NCBI GenBank assembly: GCA_947685225.1
Contig: CANTUV010000010.1
Span: 2,728,001-2,792,000 of the forward strand
Direction: 5' to 3'
Origin: Garcia nutans
Taxonomy: Eukaryota > Streptophyta > Magnoliopsida > Malpighiales > Euphorbiaceae
Length of the DNA stretch: 64,000 bases
The translations under genes and the position numbers were made by a program. The notes beneath the pieces were generated by a model that did not search any database, was not told where the DNA came from, and saw only the letters and a program-made list of their open reading frames with translations. Below, in pieces: positions 50,481-61,595 of the stretch (positions are counted from its first letter, which is position 1; every line of letters starts with the position of its first letter).

Positions 50481-52116
50481 TAATAAGTGCTTATTGATCT
50501 TATATTTTCTATTAGATTATGTATGTAATTGACTTGAATTTATCTATTCTAATCTTATTTATGTATTTTTATTTTATTATCCTTGAATTAAGCTTAGTTT
50601 AAATTAATTTCTTGTAATTGTGTATAAACTGAAATTTTTGATAAAATTGGACCTTCAAAGCTTCAAGAGCAATTTCGGTGGTTGTAAAAAAGCAAATTTG
50701 AAGAAGTAGTCTTCATGTAGTTGATAGAGGACATCTAAAAATTTTTAAAAGGGTCTAGTTTATCAAATTTTGAGTTTATTTGGGTCTTTAACTTTAAATT
50801 CGAAATTGGGCTAAAATTTCAGAAGCAGTATTCCACTATGAGCCACTGGGAGTAATTGGGCCATAACTGGAGCTTCTGAAGTCCAAATGAGGTGATTTAA
50901 AAATCTAACATCATCTACTCTTCTGGGACTACAATTTGCTGAAGGATTCAATTGGAGATAAGGGAGATATCTGATAAAAAGTCAGGTTAAATATTTGAAT
51001 TCAAATTTTAGAATAGAAGCTTTGTAGGAGTAGGAATCTAGTTTTAAAGTTTTGAGGAGAGACAACTAATGAGACATGAACAGTAGCTGACAGAGGATCC
51101 AGAGGCAATTTTCTTCTATACTTATTCATCTTTTCAAGGGGAGATTAGTTTTTCACCATTCGGGGATCAAAGGAAGAAGAAAATTGGGCTTGAGGACAAA
51201 AGTATTCATCAATCTAGTTTGACCTTTCTATTTTAGTTTATGTTTTATTTCATGTCTTTGTTTTGTTATTGATTTGACTATTGAAATTATGAATATCATG
51301 TTTATTTTTTTAAATTTTTATGCTCTTTATGTTTAATTTAGTCATGAGCAACTAATTCTATACGTGAGATTAGGTGGATTTAAGATTATGGATAATGGGT
51401 GTTAAATGATTTGATTACTATTTTATTTCCTGAAATTCAAGTTTTTTTTTTATTTTGATCTTAATGCTTGTGATTGATTGGCCACCAATTGCATATTTAA
51501 TTGAAATCATATGTTGAGTAAAAATTAGATATGATTTTAGATTAAGGAATCTACGACTTAAGAAAAATTTTGTTTAGAGATAAAAAAAATAATTTTAAGA
51601 CCAATTAGTTCCTTTGAGCTTGATAGATTTAACTTAATTTATTATTCATAAAAATAGAATTGATAAATTGTTTTAATCAATAATTTTTTTGCATGAAAAA
51701 GAAAAAGATTAAAATTTAAGAATTTAGTAATTTTGATTCAGGAAATATTTAAATTAGTTTGAAAGATTGTTTTTACCCATTTGAAGTAATTCTAATAAAA
51801 TCTAATGCTGTTTTTATCTCAATTGTTTGAATTTAGAAATTTAAATTTAAATTTTAATTTTGAATTAATATAACAATATCTTAATGTAATTTCATTTGAA
51901 TTCAAATTTAAATTTTAAGTTTTTAATTAATGTTTCAGTATTTAAAATTTAGATGATAAAATTAATTTATTGATTTTCAAATTATAGTTATTTTAAACTT
52001 TAGTTAGTCAAGTTTTTTTTTTTTTTTTTTTCTGTGGGAACGATACTCTGCTCACTATTTTATTATTTGATTGATTATGTTCTTTATACTTATAGTAGCT
52101 AGACTAAACCTTAAGA
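50481..52116 (+). repeat. 3' LTR of the Athila element (1636 bp)
   Basis: Aligns to 37385-39025. Its first two bases are TA instead of TG and its last two GA instead of CA, so both canonical ends have decayed. A T-run of about 18 bases at 52014-52031 replaces part of the sequence found in the 5' LTR. Confidence 0.88.
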
Positions 52117-54542
52117 CTGATATCAGGATTGCAAAAACAAATCCATCTTCCTGGCGTCACCCCCGTTGGTCTTATTTTGAAATTTCCACAACTGCAAAGA
52201 GCTAGAAAGGTTAATATTCTACGGTATGCAATACAGTCTTCTACAAAACAACTGGGCAATATCATATGAGAATATGAGAACAAGAACAGCATTATATTAG
52301 TAATTACCTAGTAAAATTCATTAAATACTTCATTTTTCACTATTTCACTATGAATCTCCGCAACCCCATTCACTGCAAATCCACCAACACATAGATTGGC
52401 CATTCGAACAATCTTTGGCAATGGTGGATTAGCCGTAACTTTTACTGCTATTTTCTCCTCTCCTTCCTCTTCCTCTTCGACTGCCAGTTTTTTCTTTCCT
52501 TCTTCTTCTTCATCATCATCATTAGTAGATGGAGTAATTTCTACATCAGGAACTTCATCTTCAACATCCTTAAAGGAATCAACAGAAGAATTTTCTTCTG
52601 ACTTAACTAGCAATTGCAGAACTGATTCAGGCAACTCAACATTATCAAGAATCCTCATTTGCTTCATCTTTACATGCAACAAGTCAAGATCCTCCGTGCC
52701 ATACTCCGCAATTATGGTATGAATCAGCTGATTAATACAAGCAAAAAATGACATTATTAATAGGATGAGTATGCAAAATCCTACTACGCAGATTGGCTTA
52801 TTGAATTAAATCTCAAAATATCACCTTGCGACCTTCAATCTTACCTCCTCATCGATCATTTTAATGATCTCCACATGTCGAGGAAGCAATTCTTGGAGTA
52901 AATCTAAACTCCATTTCTCCAAAGCTTCAGGTAGAACTGTTTAGTTTGTATATGCGACAGTCCTAGCATAAAATTTTAATGAACATCAGCTCTTGCAACT
53001 AGACAACTACTTGGATAATGTGCTTGAAATAAACATTGATCAATACTGAATCAGTGCAATACCTTTGAGCAATATCCCAAGCTTCCTTCCCACTCAAACC
53101 CTTCACATCCATCAATATCCTAATCAGCTGTGGGATGCAAAGAGTAGGATGAGTGTCATTCATTTGTACGGCAACTTTAAGAGGAAAATTTTCCCAATTT
53201 ACTTGTTCTGCTGATCTTCTTTCAAAGTTAGCAATTATATCTTGGAGAGATGCAGAGCATAGTGTATATTGTTGCTTCAACCGAAGAGTCTTGCCCTCTA
53301 TCGAATCATCGCCTGGGTATAATATATAGCAAATCTGATCACAATAAACATGAAAGAGACCACACCCTTTATCAGAAATGTTGATCATTGTAAGATAATC
53401 ATAGGAACTAAAATGATTTATGATTATGAAAATTCTCAGACCTTCTCAGCATTCTGTACAGCGGTATATGCTTTGGAATGATATCCACAGCATTAAAGCA
53501 CTTAAATCAAATTCTGCTGGGGAAACTTTGGTGGACCATAATCGAAGGTTTATATGGTGATCTTAGTTTTATCTCCCGGAATTGGTACATCATATGCAAC
53601 AGCCATTAGGTTTTCTCCTCCAACCCAGGCTTTACTTCCGTCTGGCTTCAAAATGACTTTACCCTAAAATTTCACAGGATGGGAGACATCATTTCTTACA
53701 ATTTCCCAGGGATTGCCCATCTAATAGGAAATAAATCAATCAATCAGCACTTAAATTTTATGACAAGGGAATATCAATTTAACAGGAAGGGAACAAAATT
53801 AAGAATACCTCGAGCCAATTTTCTGCAACTTCCTCTAGACCATCTTTTGTGATAAGTTGTTTGAACAAGCCATATTTGTACCTAAGCCCATATCCCCATG
53901 CAGGGTAATTCAGTGTTGCAAGGGAATCAAGAAAGCAGGAAGCAAGCCTCCCTAGACCCCCATTACCGAGTGCAGCATCAGGCTCCTGCCATTTTCATTT
54001 CACAGATTTTAGAATACACTATACAATATAAATACAATATCCAAGATTTTTGGCTTTCATAATTTTTTTGTAACAGTAAGATGGCATCTAGTGTGAGCTG
54101 TTATCTATCATCCTAAATCTACCTTCCGATCCACTCTAATAAAAGACATATCATCACCTCAAACATACCCCTTTGGTGTCGCCTTAAAAATCTAATCTTG
54201 ATTAATAATGTCGGAAGCAAATCTACAGACAAAGTGAGCCAAGGGATTATTAAAGGGCGAAATATCCCAAAACAAATTAACTAGCAGTTGCAAAAAAATC
54301 ATCCAACCTGTCTGGCTACATCCTCCAAATTGTGACCCAACTTTCTCAAAGCCTCTGCATAAGCCCCTGAGAGCTCTAAGTTACCAATAGCATTAAGCAG
54401 AGCTCTACCCTGCAACCAAAGAAAAATTAAAAACAAAAGGTAATAACTAATAACCAAAACAAGGATTCATTTCCCAGAAACCCAAACTAACCTGTAGAAA
54501 TTCCATAGACAAATAATATGCCTGCTTTACATTGGTCTTTTC
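52117..54542 (-). pseudogene. PHS1: phosphorylase pseudogene, middle part (end of exon 2 to start of exon 9)
   Basis: Exons 3 and 4 are clean (GRALLNAIGNLELSGAYAEA; PDAALGNGGLGRLASCFLDS). Exon 5 keeps its length of 279 nt but has a TAG at 53666-53664 and a stretch read out of frame between two compensating shifts. Exon 6 is clean and contains QMNDTHPTLCIPQLIRILMD. Exon 7 has TAA (52943-52941) where the family has His in YTNHT. Exon 8 carries the acidic insertion typical of the plastidial isoform (Glu/Asp/Lys-rich, about 80 residues). Its last codon, normally Lys, is TAG (52310-52308). Exon 9 lacks two codons (Pro-Glu after LW) and has one extra G in the run near 52161. Confidence 0.9.
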
Positions 54543-55100
54543 TGTTGGAAAAATCGCTATTTTTCCGCCCCTCGGACCGTCTTTAAGCAGGAATAAATGA
54601 GAAAATAAAATAACAATTGAGAAATTAAAGAGAATAAAACACAATGATTTAACGTGGAAAACTCCCGAATGGAGAAAAACCACGGTCGTTGTCTAACGAC
54701 AACCAAGAAAAATATTCACTATGCGGCAAATTGTTACAACCACAAATTACAAAATATTTTTCTAACCGACACCCACAAAACAACCCCCAAATATTTATAC
54801 TCCAAGGAACTCCAAGAGATTGATTCTCTAATTCCTAATATAAACTATTTGGTATTTAACCTATAGCTCTCCTTAAGCTATATTTTGTGTTTGCTTGGTG
54901 TATTTACAAATGGAGAGAATGAGCCTATTTATAGGCTTCAAATGCAAATAAATTGTCAAACTAAATTAGGTGAAAATTAGGCTAAATTAGGCACCTCCCA
55001 TTTTCACCTCACATTTTTGACAATTTCTTCATTGTTAGGCACCTTGCATTTTTTACTTTCTTTATTTTTATTTTTCAATTTTGGTGTGCTACCACCAACA
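54543..55100 (-). repeat. 3' LTR of the gag-only copia element
   Basis: On the plus strand it starts TGTTGGAAAA and ends CCACCAACA. The ends TG and CA are intact. It contains a tatttatactcc word and a TATTTATAGG word that could serve as TATA boxes on either strand. Confidence 0.93.
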
Positions 55101-55112
55101 ATCTCCACCTTG
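55101..55112 (-). other. polypurine tract of the gag-only copia element
   Basis: Read on the minus strand, AAGGTGGAGAT directly precedes the 3' LTR, the usual copia arrangement. Confidence 0.75.
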
Positions 55113-55452
55113 AAAAATAAAAACACAACATTGTCTGTTACCGACAATTATAATTCTTAACGTCAAGAATTAACATACTCCACCATAAAAGAGTATTGAC
55201 ACTTGGAATTATTTCGCCAACTCCAAGAATTTTTCATCGGCCATGTCGGATCCCGCTAATAGTTTATGGTGCAACCCTCCTGTTGACTTTCCGAGAGTTC
55301 ATTAGCCATCGACATAATTTTTCCACCACGCACCTTGCATCAACTGTCAACCAATGCAGCGCGCATTTCCGTGGACCAGCTACCAATAATCAGTCCTCTT
55401 CCATGGCATCTCAACGGGTAGCAATCATGCCATGAGGACACACTTCTCTCAA

Positions 55453-56277
55453 CTACAGAGACAACTCATCATCTCCTTCGCCACAGGAGATCACATTGGC
55501 AGCAACAACGTTAGAGCTTCTAGCCGAATCAGCTCCACCGTTCGGGCAATCCTTCCTCACGTGTCCAGTTTGACCACACCCCCAGCAGACAACCTTCCTC
55601 TTTCCGGAGCCTTTATTCTTTTTCCTGATACCGACAGATAAAGCTGAATTCTCATAAGATTTATTTTCCATTTCATTCAGTCTTCTCTCCTAAGTAATGA
55701 GCTTACTAACCACATCCGCATACACCACTTCCTTACTACCATATTTCAGAACAGGCTTCATGTGCTCATATGTTGAAGGAAGTGACAGGATGAGCCGGAG
55801 AGCTTTATCTTCATCTTCGGTTTTCACTCCAAGAGTTTCTAATTCAGAGATAATACCATTGAGGACACTCAGGTGATCGGACAGCTTTGTACCTTCCGCC
55901 ATTTTCAACGTATGAAATTGCTCTTTCAAATATAACATGTTGGATATATTTTTTTCCTGATACAATTCTTCCAGTTTCTCCCACAGCTCCTTTGTCGTGG
56001 ACAATCCAAGCACATTAGCAAGAACATTTTTTGCTAGACACATGCGAATTTGACTTGCCGCCTTGATATCCAGCTCCTCCCATTCTTCGTCACTAATCTT
56101 GGATTTTTCTGAGTCTCCACTGCCACCGCCTTTTTCTGAATTTCTTCCGCTGACTGGTTTACCCTGCAAAACCTTATGTAGTCCAGACTGTATCAACACG
56201 TCTTTGACTTGCACTTGCCACAGTGCAAAATTCATTCTCCCATCAAATTTCTCAATCTCGCATCTCATTGCCGACAT
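55453..56277 (-). pseudogene. copia gag (capsid and zinc knuckle), one in-frame stop
   Basis: The frame starts MSAMRCEIEKFDGRMNFALW, runs through DVLIQSGLHKVLQGKP, EEWEELDIKAASQIRMCLA and LWEKLEELYQEKNISNMLYL, and reaches the knuckle CWGCGQTGHVRKDC, a CX2CX4HX4C zinc finger. This is the arrangement of Tnt1-like gag. I prefer the Met at 56277 over the earlier one at 56352 because family resemblance starts there. A single TAG (55692-55690) interrupts the frame between capsid and knuckle, and the rest stays in phase. The frame ends DDELSL-stop at 55453 with no protease after it. Gag proteins package the RNA in particles. This one would need read-through or help from another element. Confidence 0.9.
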
Positions 56278-56606
56278 GCTTACTTTGTGCTTAATAAAAG
56301 ACCAGAAATAAATATTATACCAGGTAAATTCCCAGGTAAGAGGAGGAGTCACAAAGGTCTCACTTAAAATCCACTTGCCTTAGACTAAATTCGTGTCGTT
56401 TGACAGAATTTACCTCGACATGTAATTATTTATCTCACCACCAATACTCAAGCACACCAAAGCAAAACGGCTCCACCTTTTCCAAAGCTCCACCAGCTTA
56501 AAAACAAAAATAATTTTTAACAAAAATCTTTTCTGATGTGGAAGATCAGACCAAGCTGCAACCACAGAGCATACTAAGATTTTTGACAAAAAATTATAAC
56601 ACCTAA

Positions 56607-56618
56607 GCTCTGATACCA
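56607..56618 (-). other. primer-binding site, initiator tRNA-Met type
   Basis: On the minus strand TGGTATCAGAGC follows the 5' LTR after two bases. It is the complement of the plant initiator tRNA-Met 3' end, standard for copia elements. Confidence 0.9.
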
Positions 56619-56620
56619 CT

Positions 56621-57178
56621 TGTTGGGAAAATCGCTATTTTTCCGCCCCTCGGACCGTCTTTAAGCAGGAATAAATGAGAAAATAAAATAACAATTGAGA
56701 AATTAAAGAGAATAAAACACAATGATTTAACGTGGAAAACTCCCGAATGGAGAAAAACTACGGTCGTTGTCTAACGACAACCAAGAAAAATATTCACTAT
56801 GCGGCAAATTGTTACAACCACAAATTACAAAATATTTTTCTAACCGACACCCACAAAACAACCCCCAAATATTTATACTCCAAGGAACTCCAAGAGATTG
56901 ATTCTCTAATTCCTAATATAAACTATTTGGTATTTAACCTATAGCTCTCCTTAAGCTATATTTTGTGTTTGCTTGGTGTATTTACAAATGGAGAGAATGA
57001 GCCTATTTATAGGCTTCAAATGCAAATAAATTGTCAAACTAAATTAGGTGAAAATTAGGCTAAATTAGGCACCTCCCATTTTCACCTCACATTTTTGACA
57101 ATTTCTTCATTGTTAGGCACCTTGCATTTTTTACTTTCTTTATTTTTATTTTTCAATTTTGGTGTGCTACCACCAACA
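56621..57178 (-). repeat. 5' LTR of the gag-only copia element
   Basis: Same length as 54543-55100. Differences seen: TTGGGAAAA against TTGGAAAAA near the start, and aaactacgg against aaaccacgg near 56757. Confidence 0.93.
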
Positions 57179-57661
57179 TTTTCATAGTACTCATACTTAG
57201 CATTCCAATTTATAATAAGTGAATCACGAACACTCTCTGCTGCAGCCACAAATGCCTTAGGAAGCTCAAAGTGTTCTAGAGAGAAAGAAGGTGTAAATTC
57301 TGCATGGTATTTGATACTTGAGGCAATAAGGCTGAATCTGGAACAAATGTGTCCAAGGAATCTGAAATAATAGATACTAAATAGTAATAACATGAACTCA
57401 TTTGGCATTAGAGATAGTTTAATATTAATTAAGAAAATGCAGAGTAATTAAGGAGCCTTGCTGATTGATGGGGTCTTGCAATTCTTGCTTTTGGTCACTG
57501 GCAATGTTCTTTACGAGCAAAATTCTTCTCCTGGAATGGTTTAAACGTGGTGGTGTTCCAATAAAGAAAAGCCTAGAATGGGTTGCTTTGTAACTGAAAT
57601 TTATGAAACTTGATGTGAATTTGGACTTTGATTGAGTTGCTGGAAATGGTAAAGCAGCCAT
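57179..57661 (-). pseudogene. PHS1: phosphorylase pseudogene, 5' part (exon 1 and start of exon 2)
   Basis: Exon 1 (57661-57457) starts MAALPFPATQSKSKFTSSFI. It is rich in Ser, Thr, Lys and Arg and low in acidic residues, as expected of a chloroplast transit peptide. Its donor reads AAG|GC instead of GT. GC-AG introns exist, but the following bases do not fit their consensus. Exon 2 begins at 57361, continues with SSIKYHAEFTPSFS and AESVRDSLIINWNAKYEYYE, and breaks at the copia insertion. One base is missing early in exon 2 (near ALIASS), as shown both by the frame change and by the exon length. Confidence 0.88.
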
Positions 57662-60157
57662 TATTTCTTGTTTTAATGTCTCTGTTGTGTGTTTTTATTT
57701 TCTGTGTATTAAGTATAAAGGGATATAATGAAGAAAGAAAAGAAAAAATGAGTGAAAGAGAGAGTGTCGGTTTTGTCTTCTTATCTTGTTTTGTGATGCA
57801 GCTTTTTTCTCTCAGTCTCTGTTAAATCATTCAATATATCATCTTCAACACGAGCAAAATTTTCAAAATCTTTTCCATAATTCCCTTCAAATTAATTTAC
57901 TCGCATATTCCTAGTTTTCTTGATATTAAAAATACTATATATTTATATCAACAAGTGGTTGACATGAATGGTTTTGACAATCTTATTTCTTAGATAATAG
58001 ATTATAAGTTTGATCTTTATTAATAAAATCACCACTTATTAAATGTACTTATAAATAAAGTTACCACTTCTTAGAAATACTTTACCTCTTATTAAATAAA
58101 GATACGTCATAAATTCATATGAAAATTAAAATAATAATAATAATAATATTGATGGAAGCATTTTGCCTCTTATTAGATTACCTCTTATTAGATTAGAGAT
58201 ACATCATAAATTCATATAAAAATTAAAACAACAACAATAATAATAAATAAATGGATTCATAAAATCCTATATGTATATAATGGTCACTTGTTTATAATAC
58301 TAGTTTTTTTTTAATACTAGTTTATATGATTATATGTATATGCTTATAACGCTAGCTGGAGAAGGCAAGTTTGCAACTTGCAAGGGCCACTTATAACTTA
58401 CAACTTTCTCAATGGAAAAAAGGCCAAATTATCAAAAACTGCTTCTTCTTCTTATTATTGATTGAAAAGTTTCACCAAAGAATTTCTCCTAATGGTTATG
58501 GCAGCGACGACGTCGGATTATATGTTAATTGTGGTGTGAAGGCAGTGAATATAATATAAAAATTATTTCAAATAATCCAAATCGTAAATTTTATTTCATT
58601 GAAATATTATATAAAAAGTTTATACTAAATATTATCTATTGAGTTTAATTTGTTTTATTTTTTATAAATATTTTGATATCGATATTGAAATTTTAGTAAA
58701 TAATTTAATTATAAAATTAAATTTAGCTAAATTAAATTTTTATGAAGTAATATAATTTTTATTTATTATATTAAGTGAATTGAAATTGTATAAATTATTT
58801 GTTAAAAAATAAATATTGATAAAATAAAATTTATTTAAATTAAATTAGTAAATTTCTAAACAGAAGATAATACGATAACTTAAAAAAAATAAAAAAAATG
58901 CATTTTTATTTTTAATTAATACATCTAATTAAAAAATCTTATTTACCAAGATAAGAAATTCTTTGAGAGTAAACACTGAAATAAAAATGTTGTCAAATAT
59001 ATGTTAAAAAATTAAGAAAAAAAATACTGTAAAATAGTGTATGAAATATTTTCATTTTTAATTGTTTGATGTGCACGTTGGGATATCAAACACTCAGCAT
59101 GACTGGGCTTAAAAATTCTCAACCTTAATAGAAGCCGAAAATAATTTATAAATTTTCGTATAAGAAAATTATATTATTATATCTTTTTGAATTTTTAAAA
59201 AATACTTTTAATATTTTTTATACATTTTTAATATGCTAAAATTATATTGTTAAATACTCGTTATGCTGCTTACTGGTTGACTATTTATACTCTGCATTTC
59301 ATTTTGAGTGCTCATGTATTTCATCAAATTTTAGACGATTTGCAGATATGTTTTTTAAATGATTTAATTGAAGTATTTTTTCTAAAAATTGGTCTTATTT
59401 ACTTATATTAGGATTGCTATCTTCTTTTGAACCTAAAAAAACAAATATTGTTGGATGTATATTTTTGATATATTTTTAAAATAAATATTTTTTAACATAT
59501 TTTTGTTTTTAAAGATATTTTTAAAAGTAAAAACTTTCGTATAGATGTGGAGGCCCAACAAACTCTAAAATGGGCTTTTTCAAAAAGAAATCCAACGGTC
59601 TATAAACTCTCGAATGAAATTCATGTCAATGAGAGTCTCTCTCCTTTTTTCGCGGCGAATCCCATAATCTGTTTGATTTTTTCAAACAATGGAAGAGTGA
59701 GTCTCTCTCTGCCTCTGCCTCTGCCTCTCTTCTCTATTCCTATTTTTGCTTTTATGTTTCCCAAATAATCCTCTAATCTTTAGTCTTGGGTTTTTCCAAT
59801 TACCCAAGATTTTCTATCAGAATCTCTGGTACCCATTTCTTCATTTCTTTGATTCTTTCACATTTTTTTCATCTGTTGTATATTCTACTATGAACCCTTA
59901 ATTGTTTTTCCTTTTTCTTTTGTTCCATTAATTGTTATTCCTTTTTCATTGTTGGTCGTGTTGTGACAAATTGGTTCTTGCTTTGTTTTATAATGTATAA
60001 CGAATTGGTACTGTAATTCTAACTTTAAGACTTGAAACGTGAATTTCTACGCTTTGATTCAGAATTCCATTTTGCGTTCTTTTCTTTCCAGGTTTTGAGA
60101 CTGGCAACCGACCCATTCATTTTATACCTCTCTGATGTGTAATTTCTTTTTTTGTAG
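57662..60157. other. intergenic region between the divergent phosphorylase and SNAP33 genes
   Basis: Bases 57662-57840 are CT/T-rich and probably include the old phosphorylase leader and promoter. From about 59600 the sequence becomes less AT-rich, with a CTCTGC triplet run near 59706-59733. This should be the first non-coding exon and start region of SNAP33, followed by an intron that ends at the TAG just before 60158. A TTGACT W-box core lies near 59277-59282. The stretch between (57.9-59.5 kb) is AT-rich without a supported gene. Confidence 0.4.
58084..58250. repeat. diverged direct repeat, about 65 bp each
   Basis: The blocks 58084-58146 and 58180-58250 both start acctcttatta and continue with gatacrtcataaattcatat, aaaattaaaa and a run of AAT triplets. 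Confidence 0.7.
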
Positions 60158-60162
60158 ACAAA

Positions 60163-61455
60163 ATGTTTTGGTTTAAGAAATCACCAGCAAATAAAGCAAA
60201 AGATTCAGATGATAATCACGCTGCAAAACGAGCTTCTTCTGAACCTGTGCTTAATGTTCCAAATCACAATTTTGATGATGATTTTCGTGATTCCGGAGGA
60301 CTAGAGAACCAAAGTGTTGAAGTGCTGGAGAATTATGCCAAGTACAGGGCTGAAGAGACAACAAAGAGTGTTAATAACTGCCTAAGAATTGCTGAGGATA
60401 TTAAACAAGATGCTACAAGAACTCTTGACATGTTGCATGCTCAAGGTGAACAAATCAACAGGACTCACAATATGGCTGTAGATATTGACAAGGATTTGAC
60501 CAAGGTATCTCAATTTATATTTGTGAATTTATTTTACATTATACTTCTTTTATAAGAAGAGCATTACTCATTCCTGGAGAACCGATAAATGTGTGTTGGA
60601 AAAAGGGTGGTGAAAGGATAATATAAATGAAATTCTGAGTTTTATTTTTATTGGATTTGGTTGAATTTGATTAGTTCTGCCACTTGAAAACAAATAAAAA
60701 ACCATATAATTTTCTAATGAACTCGTATTGCTAATGTCAGGGTGAAAAGCTGTTAAACAATCTTGGGGGCATCTTCTCTAAGCCCTGGAAGCCAAAGAAA
60801 ACCAGGGATATAACAGGCCCTGTGATCACAGCAGGTTTTTTTCTTCTAACATACACTTGGTTGCTTCATTTTCTAAAATAATACCCATATTGGCCAGACC
60901 AAACAATCATTATTTTTTTTTTTTAATTTGATATACTTTCTTGCACAGATAAACCATCTAAAAATGGTGAAAACAACAAAGAACAAAGAGAGAATCTTGG
61001 TTTAGGAGGTAAAGGCCAAGGAAAGTCAGCAACTGCGACTCATGCTGAACCAAAAACTGCCCTCGAGCATGTTGAGGTTTGTGCCTTTAACTGGTGATCG
61101 ATCAGGAAATTGAGATTTTATTGGATTGTTTAACTGAATTCACATAATTATGGCTTTATCAATGCCAGCTAGAGAAGGCAAGGCAAGATGACGCACTTTC
61201 AGATTTGAGTGATATCCTGGGTGATTTGAAGGGTATGGCTTTTGACATGGGAACTGAACTTGACAGGTCAGTGTGACTTTCTCAATAAGTGCAGTGACAA
61301 TACAATCTTTACATTATTTTATAGATTAGTTTTCTAACTAATATGGCCAATGCAGGCAAAATAAAGCCCTTGATCATCTTAGTGATGATGTGGATGAGCT
61401 GAATACTCGAGTGAAAGGAGCTAATCAGCGTGCACGCCATTTGCTGGCAAAGTGA
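60163..61455 (+). CDS. SNAP33: SNAP33-type Qb/Qc SNARE, five coding exons
   Basis: SNAP25-like SNARE that supplies two helices to plasma-membrane and cell-plate SNARE complexes with syntaxins (KNOLLE, SYP121) and VAMP72 partners in vesicle fusion. Coding exons: 60163-60504, 60741-60834, 60949-61076, 61169-61266 and 61356-61455. All have GT-AG introns and matching phases, giving 253 residues. The first SNARE helix spans about residues 45-114 (NYAKYRAEETTKSVNNCL to DIDKDLTK). A linker follows with GEKLLNNLGGIFSKPWKPKK. The second helix spans about residues 187-250 (EKARQDDALSDLSDILGDLK to NQRARHLLAK). As in plant members there is no palmitoylated cysteine cluster. It is somewhat shorter than the ~300-residue Arabidopsis protein because the N-terminal region is short. 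The acceptor directly before the start codon implies a non-coding first exon upstream. SNAP29 and SNAP30 are close relatives, so the exact name is less sure. Confidence 0.92.
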
Positions 61456-61594
61456 CACAGTGCAGCCACCAGATTACCAAAATTGATTTCTACATTTTGT
61501 CTAGCAGTCACAATTAACCCCTTCCTGTGAATGTCATTAGTTGATGCCTGGAAACCATTATTTATACTAGCAAATTATTTTCTACACCACCCCT

Positions 61595-61595
<1 letters not shown>

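Larger units (their letters stand above)
37385..52116 (+). mobile_element. Athila-type Ty3/gypsy LTR retrotransposon, 14.7 kb, degenerate
   Basis: A full-length element with two LTRs, a tRNA-Asp-type primer site, gag, protease, reverse transcriptase/RNase H and integrase, and a 6-kb 3' region with envelope-position frames, as in the Athila lineage. It lies in exon 9 of the phosphorylase gene, opposite to the gene's direction. Target copies are ctgag (37380-37384) and ctgat (52117-52121). The host reading frame shows that the original was ctgat and that the left copy has mutated. The LTRs differ at about one base in eleven over their first 125 bp, so the insertion is old. Every coding region is broken. 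Confidence 0.9.
54543..57178 (-). mobile_element. 2.6-kb gag-only Ty1/copia LTR retrotransposon (TR-GAG type)
   Basis: Two 558-bp LTRs (54543-55100 and 56621-57178) differ at only two positions that I can find, so the insertion is recent. The target duplication is ttttc at 54538-54542 and 57179-57183, and the host codons close up cleanly without it. Read on the minus strand there is an initiator-tRNA-Met primer site, one gag frame, a non-coding stretch and a polypurine tract. The 1520-bp interior has no protease, integrase, reverse transcriptase or RNase H. It must therefore have been moved by enzymes of another copia element. It lies in phosphorylase exon 2, in the same direction as the gene. 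Confidence 0.92.
35590..57661 (-). pseudogene. PHS1: plastidial alpha-1,4-glucan phosphorylase (PHS1/PHO1 type), dead gene split by two retrotransposons
   Basis: The family transfers glucose between alpha-glucans and glucose-1-phosphate in plastids, using pyridoxal phosphate. All 15 exons can be placed: 57661-57457, 57361-54492 (interrupted), 54409-54308, 53985-53809, 53720-53442, 53334-53063, 52962-52845, 52727-52308, 52191-37307 (interrupted), 37204-37082, 36977-36741, 36632-36556, 36309-36124, 36035-35835 and 35704-35590. Without the insertions the coding length is 2889 nt, about 960 codons, the usual size for this form. A Ser/Arg-rich transit-type N-terminus and the acidic insertion unique to the plastidial isoform (exon 8) identify it. 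Besides the two insertions it has frameshifts in exons 2, 5, 9 and 13, stops in exons 5, 7 and 8, and altered donors after exons 1 and 10. A functional copy would have to lie elsewhere. Confidence 0.92.

Noticed and set aside
54654..54866. 70-residue frames repeated in both copia LTRs (also 56732-56944)
   Set aside because: They occur only because the LTR is duplicated. They lie antisense to the element and have no known domain.
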